The notes under the pieces were generated by a model. It had not been told where the DNA came from, did not search any database, and saw only the letters and a program-made list of their open reading frames with translations. Shown one piece after another: positions 29,032-34,038 of a stretch of 34,038 nt of DNA. The DNA is from Acidimicrobiaceae bacterium. Its GTDB lineage: Bacteria; Actinomycetota; Acidimicrobiia; Acidimicrobiales; UBA8592. Each line of letters begins with the position of its first letter. Position 1 is the stretch's first letter. A program made the translations under genes and the position numbers. The stretch covers positions 1 to 34,038 of the forward strand of contig JAHECR010000037.1 in the NCBI GenBank assembly GCA_024641655.1, in the 5' to 3' direction.

Positions 29032-30934
29032 GTTCCGTCGATGGGTCGGGGCGGTCGGAACCCACGGCCCAGTGCAAGGTCGTGCCCGTGCCCGAGGCAC
29101 CGGGGCCGGTGTGGAACCGACCCCCGAGGCTGCGCGCCCGCCGAGCCAGGTTCGCCAGGCCGTTCCCGGGGGTGTCAGTGGGCTGGATGCCCCTGCCGTT
29201 GTCGGTGACGGTCAGTGCGATGCCATCGGCCGATGCCACGATGTCGACCTCGACGCAATCCGCCGCGGCATGACGAGCAACATTCGACAACGCCTCGGTG
29301 ATGACCGGGATCAGCTGATCGGAGGCCCGCGACGGCACCGCCGCCAGGTCGCCCTCGATCCGCAGCGTCGGCACGAAACCCAGGTAGGCGGCATTGCCTG
29401 CGATGACGTCGCGCAACGTCGTCTCGAGCGACGGCGGCTCGACGTCGGGACGGTGAAGACCGAAGATCGCCTGGCGGATCTCGCCGATCGTCGCGTCGAG
29501 ATCGTCGACGACCTCCTGGACCCGGTAGGTCACCGCCGCGTTCTCGATCAACGGCACCATCCCCTGGAGCCGCATGCCCGCGGCGAACAGGCGTTGGATG
29601 ACCATGTCATGCAGATCCGCCGCGATCCGCTCTCGATCCTCGAGCGTGATCAGTCGTTGCGTCTCGACACGCGCACGCGCCAGCTCCAGCGCCGTCGCCG
29701 CCTCCAGCGCGTAGCTCGAAAGCAGCTCCGCGTCCGTGACCGACCAGGGTGCCGCACCTTCGGGACGTCCGACGACCAGCACCCCGTCGGACTCGATGCC
29801 CAGGCGAAGCGGCGCCAACAACATCTCGCTGACCCCGAAGTGCCGAGCGACCGCCGCGTCGGCCCCCTGGAGCTCACCGGCGCCGAGGGAGGCCGCCCGA
29901 GCCACCACGCCAGCGGCCTTCGACGCGATGGCGCCGTCGGCGCGCAGGCGTAGGGACGGGAAGGTCTCGTCGGGAGAGCAGGTGCAGCCCACCACGAGGC
30001 CGTTGCCGTCGGGTGCGGCCTCGAGCACGAACGCGGACGTCGCTCCCGTGAGCGTGCGCACATGCGCGCAGACGAGTGCCAGGATGTCGTCCGCGGGTAC
30101 CCCCGCGAGCAGCGCGAGCCTGGTGTCGCTGAGCGACTCGAGCCATTGGTGTTGTCGCTCTCTCGCCGCCTCCGCGGCCCGGCGTTCACTGACGTCGCGG
30201 CTCAACGCCACGAGCGGGACATCCGATGCCACGGCATCGACCTCGGGCCATTGCAGCAGGACATCGACCGGCACGAGCGTGCCGTCCTTGCGGCGGTGGA
30301 CGGTCTCGAACTCGATGGCGTCGACGCCGCCGTGGAGCAGGGGGCGCAACATTTCGCGGTAGCTCGTCTGGTCGCCGTCGGCCATGACGTCGAGCGGGGT
30401 CATTCCGCCAATCAGCTCGTCACGGGAATAGCCGGTCTGGCGGACCGCACCGTCGTTGACATAGGTCAGCACCAGACTCTCGGGGTGGAACATGAACACC
30501 CCTTCGGTCATGGCGTCGAGCATCCGCTGGACCAGGTCCTTCTGGGCTCGCATGGCGGCCTGCGCCGACTCGTCGCGCACCACCGCCAGGACCCGCCCCT
30601 GGTCGTCGAAGGGCGTGAGCGCGACATCGATGTCTCGTTGGGAACCGTCGCGGCAGGCGGCGCGCAGGCGCAGACCGACGCCCATCGGTCGTGACACAGG
30701 CTCGTTCGCGTACCGCTCGCGGTGGTGACGATGTGCGACGCGCCGATCGTCGGGGATCAGCTCGTCGACGGAGCGGCCGACGAGCTCGTCGGGTTCCCAG
30801 CCGAACAACGTCCGGCATGCATCGCTGGCGGCCTCGATCGTGCCGTCGGCAGCAACGACGAGCACTGCGTCGGCCATCGACTGCATCACGGTGAGCGCCA
30901 GCTCGGGCCCCACCCCGGCAGACGACGCTCCCAT
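29018..30934 (-). CDS. DevS/DosS-like sensor histidine kinase (PAS-PAS-GAF-HisKA_3-HATPase)
   Basis: A 638-residue soluble histidine kinase of the NarL-partner class. Residues about 10-125 form a PAS domain (AVLVVAADGTIEAASDACRTLFG) and 130-255 a second (GVFMFHPESLVLTYVNDGAVRQTGYSRDELIG). Residues about 270-425 are GAF-like (LLAGVPADDILALVCAHVRTLTGA). The dimerisation helix carries phospho-acceptor His442 in DRERIAADLHDMVIQRLFAAGMRLQG, very close to mycobacterial DevS (ARDLHDHVIQRLFA, from memory). The ATPase has the N box TEALSNVARHA and DNGRGI. DevS has two GAF domains with haem in the first; here two PAS domains precede one GAF, so the sensed signal may differ, and PAS could carry haem, flavin or nothing. 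ATG 30934 begins 2 bases after the response regulator stop. Confidence 0.9.
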   Translation of the reverse strand: MGASSAGVGPELALTVMQSMADAVLVVAADGTIEAASDACRTLFGWEPDELVGRSVDELIPDDRRVAHRHHRERYANEPVSRPMGVGLRLRAACRDGSQRDIDVALTPFDDQGRVLAVVRDESAQAAMRAQKDLVQRMLDAMTEGVFMFHPESLVLTYVNDGAVRQTGYSRDELIGGMTPLDVMADGDQTSYREMLRPLLHGGVDAIEFETVHRRKDGTLVPVDVLLQWPEVDAVASDVPLVALSRDVSERRAAEAARERQHQWLESLSDTRLALLAGVPADDILALVCAHVRTLTGATSAFVLEAAPDGNGLVVGCTCSPDETFPSLRLRADGAIASKAAGVVARAASLGAGELQGADAAVARHFGVSEMLLAPLRLGIESDGVLVVGRPEGAAPWSVTDAELLSSYALEAATALELARARVETQRLITLEDRERIAADLHDMVIQRLFAAGMRLQGMVPLIENAAVTYRVQEVVDDLDATIGEIRQAIFGLHRPDVEPPSLETTLRDVIAGNAAYLGFVPTLRIEGDLAAVPSRASDQLIPVITEALSNVARHAAADCVEVDIVASADGIALTVTDNGRGIQPTDTPGNGLANLARRARSLGGRFHTGPGASGTGTTLHWAVGSDRPDPSTELSAR

Positions 30935-30936
30935 GG

Positions 30937-31611
30937 CTACTGTTCCGACTTGCGGCGTTCGTCGATGCGCGCTGCGAGAGCAGCTGCTTCGGTGCGCCGA
31001 GACATGCCGAGCTTGGCGAGCATGTTCGATACGTAGTTCTTCACGGTCTTTTCTGCGAGGAAGAGCTCATCGGCGATCTGGCGATTGGTGCACCCGGACC
31101 CGATCAGATCGAAGATCCGGCGTTCCTGCGGGGTGAGCCGACCGAGATCGCCCATCCCCGAGTCGTCGATGCGCCGCATCGCGAAGCGCGCGGTTGCATC
31201 GTCGAGCAGAACGTCGCCGCGCGCCACCCTGCGGATGGAGTCGATCAGCGCGTTGCCGCGGATCTGCTTGACGACGAATCCTGCCGCGCCGGCGACCCAT
31301 GCGTCGACGATTGCCTGGTCGTTGTCGAACGACGTGAGCATCAAACAGGCGATGTCGGGATAGTGCGCCCGGATGTCGGCACACACGTCGACACCACTTC
31401 CGTCGCCGAGGCGCACGTCGAGGACGGCGACGTCGGGGTTGCAGGCGGCAACGGCGGCGAGGGTCTCCGCCACTGATTCTGCCTGACCGACGACCTCGAG
31501 ATCGGGCTCGGCGTCGAGTACCGCGGCGACGCCCGCCCGCACGACCTCGTGGTCATCGAGGAGGAAGACACGGATCGGAGCAGCTGTCGCCGCGCTGTCG
31601 TCGTTGGTCAT
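30937..31611 (-). CDS. DevR/DosR-like NarL-family response regulator
   Basis: A 224-residue two-domain response regulator. The receiver domain has the acidic pair in VFLLDDHEVVRAGV, phospho-acceptor Asp65 in VAVLDVRLGDGSGVDV, Thr93 in LMLTSFDND and Lys115 in GFVVKQI. The LuxR-type DNA-binding domain (about 157-215) reads LTPQERRIFDLIGSGCTNRQIADELFLAEKTVKNYVSNMLAKLGMSRRTEAA. Its recognition helix EKTVKNYVSNMLAKLGM is nearly that of mycobacterial DevR. It is therefore the likely reader of the five DosR-box-like promoters around it, which is inference. ATG 31611 has no convincing ribosome binding site. It is upstream of, and co-oriented with, the kinase. Promoter E lies 177 bases upstream in the divergent region. 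Confidence 0.92.
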   Translation of the reverse strand: MTNDDSAATAAPIRVFLLDDHEVVRAGVAAVLDAEPDLEVVGQAESVAETLAAVAACNPDVAVLDVRLGDGSGVDVCADIRAHYPDIACLMLTSFDNDQAIVDAWVAGAAGFVVKQIRGNALIDSIRRVARGDVLLDDATARFAMRRIDDSGMGDLGRLTPQERRIFDLIGSGCTNRQIADELFLAEKTVKNYVSNMLAKLGMSRRTEAAALAARIDERRKSEQ

Positions 31612-31787
31612 GAGTATCGATTCATCGGCATCGCCGTCTCCTGAAGGACCCCGCCCGGTGGTCGATGGTGCCCCTCGGGAAGCCATGCAGATGGAAGTGT
31701 GCCGCAACGAGCAGGCCACATCCAACATCTGTGGGTGCTCTGGCCTGGCACCGCCGGCAACGATCACGTGCCGCCGAGCGCGGCTGA

Positions 31788-31829
31788 TGACTTCGGACCC
31801 TGTTCGTGGCGCCACCGTCGCCGCACCAT
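31788..31829 (+). promoter_or_regulatory. DosR-box-like promoter E (universal stress gene at 31875)
   Basis: Box TGACTTCGGACCCTGT (31788-31803), 20 bases, CACCAT (31824-31829); predicted first base 31836, giving a 39-base leader with GAGGAGG. The box is the most divergent of the five but keeps GAC and ACCCTG arms and the exact spacing. It lies in the 263-base region between the regulator pair and this gene, and being partly palindromic might also serve the regulator. Confidence 0.55.
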
Positions 31830-31860
31830 GGCTGCGGGCGCCTCGGCGGAGGCTCCAGCC

Positions 31861-31867
31861 GAGGAGG
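31861..31867 (+). promoter_or_regulatory. ribosome binding site deciding the start at 31875
   Basis: GAGGAGG, 7 bases before GTG 31875 and 4 before the adjacent GTG 31872; the former spacing is better. Confidence 0.6.
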
Positions 31868-31874
31868 TGTAGTG

Positions 31875-32702
31875 GTGTACAGCGAAGTGATCGTTCCGGT
31901 CGACGGATCCATCGAGGCGGCCCGGGCGGTGCGGCCGGCGACCACCGTGGCGCACGCCTTCGGGGTTCCCCTGCGGATGATCGCCTTCCACCAGCGCGAC
32001 ACTGATGGGTTCGAGTTGCGGGCCCACCTCCGCGATCAGGTGGCCGACCTCGGCGGGGCCCATCGCACCATCGAGACCGCCGTCGCGACGCGCTCGCCCG
32101 CCGACCACATCAGAGCCGTCCTGGCTGAAGCGCCCGATGCCATCGTCGTGATGGCCACACGCGGCCACGGCAGGACCGCGGGGGTGATCGGGAGCGTCGC
32201 CAATCAGATCGTGGGCTCGACGCACCGACCGGCCCTGTTGATCGGCCCGGCATGTGAACCAGATCGGTTCCGCATGCGAGGTCCGATGATCATCGCCTGC
32301 GCGGCCGACAGGAGCAACGAGGCGGTGCTCGCGCTTACCACCGAGTTCGCGGCGACGTTCGCCTTCGAACCCACGATCGTGAACGTGCTGACTCCGGTGC
32401 CGGTGGCGACATCGGTCGGCGGCGTGCTGGGCATCCCCGAAGCTGCGACCGAGACCGCCTTCGTCGGCCACTTGGCCCATCGCCTCGAACAGACGATCGC
32501 GACGACCACCAACTTCGAGGTGTTGCACAGCATGCACCCCGGCGAAGCCATCGCCGAGCACGCCAACGAGCACCGAGCCTCCCTTGTCGTGATGACCACG
32601 CGGGCCGCGACCGGGCTCCGACGCATCGCTGTGGGCAGCGTCACCGCAGAGGTCCTCCGTCATGTCCACTGCCCGGTTCTCACGATCCGAAGTGGCGCCT
32701 GA
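31875..32702 (+). CDS. tandem universal stress protein with degenerate nucleotide loops
   Basis: A 275-residue protein with two UspA-like domains. Domain 1: EVIVPVDGSIEAARAVRPATTVAHAF, ending VVMATRGHGRTAGVIGSVANQIVGSTHRPALLIGP, one residue short of the standard G-2x-G-9x-G-S loop. Domain 2: MIIACAADRSNEAVLALTTEFAATF, ending VVMTTRAATGLRRIAVGSVTAEVLRHVHCPVLTI, where the second Gly is Ala. ATP binding is therefore doubtful. In layout it resembles the Usp at 24367 more than the two at 27229 and 28177. GTG 31875 has GAGGAGG 7 bases upstream; the in-frame GTG 31806 would include promoter E. It is divergent from the response regulator/kinase pair, recalling Rv3134c, a Usp gene next to devR-devS in mycobacteria. 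Confidence 0.88.
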   Translation: MYSEVIVPVDGSIEAARAVRPATTVAHAFGVPLRMIAFHQRDTDGFELRAHLRDQVADLGGAHRTIETAVATRSPADHIRAVLAEAPDAIVVMATRGHGRTAGVIGSVANQIVGSTHRPALLIGPACEPDRFRMRGPMIIACAADRSNEAVLALTTEFAATFAFEPTIVNVLTPVPVATSVGGVLGIPEAATETAFVGHLAHRLEQTIATTTNFEVLHSMHPGEAIAEHANEHRASLVVMTTRAATGLRRIAVGSVTAEVLRHVHCPVLTIRSGA

Positions 32703-32705
32703 GCG

Positions 32706-32719
32706 CACGCTCGCGCGTG
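32706..32719 (+). terminator. short hairpin after the last universal stress gene
   Basis: CACGC-TCGC-GCGTG, a 5-base-pair stem starting 4 bases after the stop codon, with no T-run. It is a weak terminator candidate. Confidence 0.25.
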
Positions 32720-32765
32720 ACCGCTCCGACTCGCACAACGAGCTCCGGAGCGCCAGACTCGCGCC

Positions 32766-33986
32766 ATGGCAACTCCCTCCGGCCCGCTCACAGGTGTGCG
32801 TGTCGCCGATCTGACCAACGTGTTGATGGGGCCGCTCGCGACCCGCATGCTCGGCGACATGGGGGCCGATGTCATTCGTATTGAGGGGCCGCCCGGCGAC
32901 GTGACCCGCGAATACGCGCCGATGCGACACCCGACCATGGGCGCCTTCTACATCAACGCCAACCGCAACAAGCGCAGCGTGGCGCTCGATCTGAAGACCG
33001 CCGAGGGACGCCAGGCCGTGCGCGATCTCATCGCCACCTGCGACGTCTTCGTCACCAACATGCGACGAGGCGCCGTCGAACGCCTCGGTCTCGCCGAGAC
33101 CGACGTGCGGGCACTTCGCCCCGACATCATCTACTGCATCGCCAACGGATACGGCTCGAACGGGCCCCGGGCCGACCACGCCGCCTACGACGACGTCATG
33201 CAGGCGGCGTCGGGCCTCGCCTCCACCTTCCAGTGGTTCGAGGAGGCCCCCCGTCTCATCCCCGCGGTCATCGCCGACAAGATCACCGGCGTCCACATCG
33301 CGTTCGCGATCGCCGCTGCGCTCCACGGTCGCGCCGTCACCGGAGAGGGCTCGATGATCGAGGTGCCGATGGCGGAGACCATGACCGCCTTCAACCTGGT
33401 GGAGCACCTCGGAGGAAGGACCTTCGTGCCCCAGCACGGTGACTTCAGCTACGCCCGTCTGCGCACCGCCACCCGCAGGCCCCGGCGCACCGCCGACGGA
33501 TGGGCCGTGATCATGCCCTACAGCGAAGCCAACTGGCACGACTTCTTCGAGTTCATCGGCCGGCCGGAGATGAAAGGCGACGAACGGTTCGCAACCGCGA
33601 ACGGAAGGGTCGTGCACGCCACCGAGCTCTACGCCACGATCGACGACGCCACCCCGGGACACACCACCGCCGAGTGGCTCTCGTTCTGCGCGGAGCATTC
33701 GATCCCTGCGGCCGAGGTCGTCGACCTGGAGCACATCGACGCAGACGAGCACTACCAGGCCGTCGGCCTGTTCCAGGAGGCCGACCATCCGAGCGAAGGT
33801 CCGATCCGGTACGTGCGCGACCCCATCATGTTCAACGGCGCGCCCACCACCGAGATCCGCCACGCCCCCACGCTCGGGCAGGACACCAGAGACGTGCTCC
33901 GAGAAGTCGGATGGGACGAAACCCGCATAGAGCGCTACCTGGCCGACTCGACCTCCGACGGCGACGGGCCCGGCACCGGGGTCTGA
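32766..33986 (+). CDS. CaiB/BaiF family (family III) CoA-transferase
   Basis: A 406-residue family III CoA-transferase, moving CoA between carboxylic acids through a covalent Asp intermediate. The N-terminal Rossmann part has LTGVRVADLTNVLMGPLATRMLGDMGADVIRIEGPPGD and NRNKRSVALDLKTAEGR. The catalytic Asp is in HAAYDDVMQAASGLAS (Asp142, aligned with Asp169 of formyl-CoA transferase). Later motifs are HGRAVTGEGSMIEVPMAETM and the small-domain HDFFEFIGRPEMKGDERFATANGRVVHATEL. The length is typical. The donor and acceptor acids cannot be told. ATG 32766 has CAGACT six bases upstream, so it may be leaderless. It follows the Usp gene by 63 bases; regulon membership is doubtful. Confidence 0.92.
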   Translation: MATPSGPLTGVRVADLTNVLMGPLATRMLGDMGADVIRIEGPPGDVTREYAPMRHPTMGAFYINANRNKRSVALDLKTAEGRQAVRDLIATCDVFVTNMRRGAVERLGLAETDVRALRPDIIYCIANGYGSNGPRADHAAYDDVMQAASGLASTFQWFEEAPRLIPAVIADKITGVHIAFAIAAALHGRAVTGEGSMIEVPMAETMTAFNLVEHLGGRTFVPQHGDFSYARLRTATRRPRRTADGWAVIMPYSEANWHDFFEFIGRPEMKGDERFATANGRVVHATELYATIDDATPGHTTAEWLSFCAEHSIPAAEVVDLEHIDADEHYQAVGLFQEADHPSEGPIRYVRDPIMFNGAPTTEIRHAPTLGQDTRDVLREVGWDETRIERYLADSTSDGDGPGTGV

Positions 33987-34038
33987 CCCGCCGTCGCTGG
34001 CGGGGGCCCTCTGGGCGCTCTACGCTGCGGCGGTCCGA

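Noticed and set aside
31635..31651. DosR-like half-site (GGGTCCTTCAG) on the minus strand before the response regulator
   Set aside because: Only the left half matches promoter B, the right half is absent, and no CANNNT lies at the 20-base register, so autoregulation through this site is not supported.
31764..33863. 699-codon minus-strand open frame
   Set aside because: Antisense to the universal stress gene and the CoA-transferase gene, and it crosses their intergenic gap; no family motif is seen.

Overview
The window is strongly GC-rich, densely coded DNA from an actinobacterium. I infer a lineage outside the classical mycobacteria and streptomycetes, possibly Acidimicrobiia. Clues are a deazaflavin-type (F420) oxidoreductase, a DosR/DosS-like dormancy cluster, a Tad pilus locus, a two-gene extra type IIA topoisomerase and many start codons placed six or seven bases after a -10 hexamer, which suggests leaderless mRNAs. 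No rRNA, tRNA, CRISPR array or insertion sequence was seen. No gene-free stretch exceeds 300 bases; the longest are 31612-31874 and 6295-6541.

Layout. 1-3938 is the end of a Tad pilus operon (TadC-like, two TadE-like, one TadG-like), closed by a hairpin. 4047-6294 holds a family 2 glycosyltransferase and an O-antigen ligase-like protein. 6542-11056 holds topoisomerase IV-like A and B subunits behind a 25-base palindrome. 11159-14624 carries a small membrane protein, chorismate mutase, a DUF2461 protein, TesB thioesterase and PanC. 14611-17079 carries a membrane protein, an ArsC-family reductase whose catalytic cysteine codon is TGA (selenocysteine candidate), and threonine aldolase. 17138-20670 is a heterodimeric ABC exporter. 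20744-23268 is an acyl-CoA dehydrogenase and a metal ABC permease lacking its partners. 23356-23796 is the F420-type oxidoreductase.

23797-32702 is a dormancy or universal-stress island: a small unknown protein, four tandem-domain universal stress proteins, a two-domain kinase resembling mycobacterial Rv2004c, a CBS-pair protein, and a response regulator/histidine kinase pair resembling DevR/DevS. Five promoters in this island share one layout: a 16-base DosR-box-like element, exactly 20 bases, then a CANNNT -10 element. In three of them the start codon is the predicted first transcribed base. The window ends with a CaiB/BaiF CoA-transferase.

The two observations most worth following are the in-frame TGA with a SECIS-like hairpin at the ArsC active site (15702-16055), and the five-promoter regulon with fixed geometry around the two-component pair.
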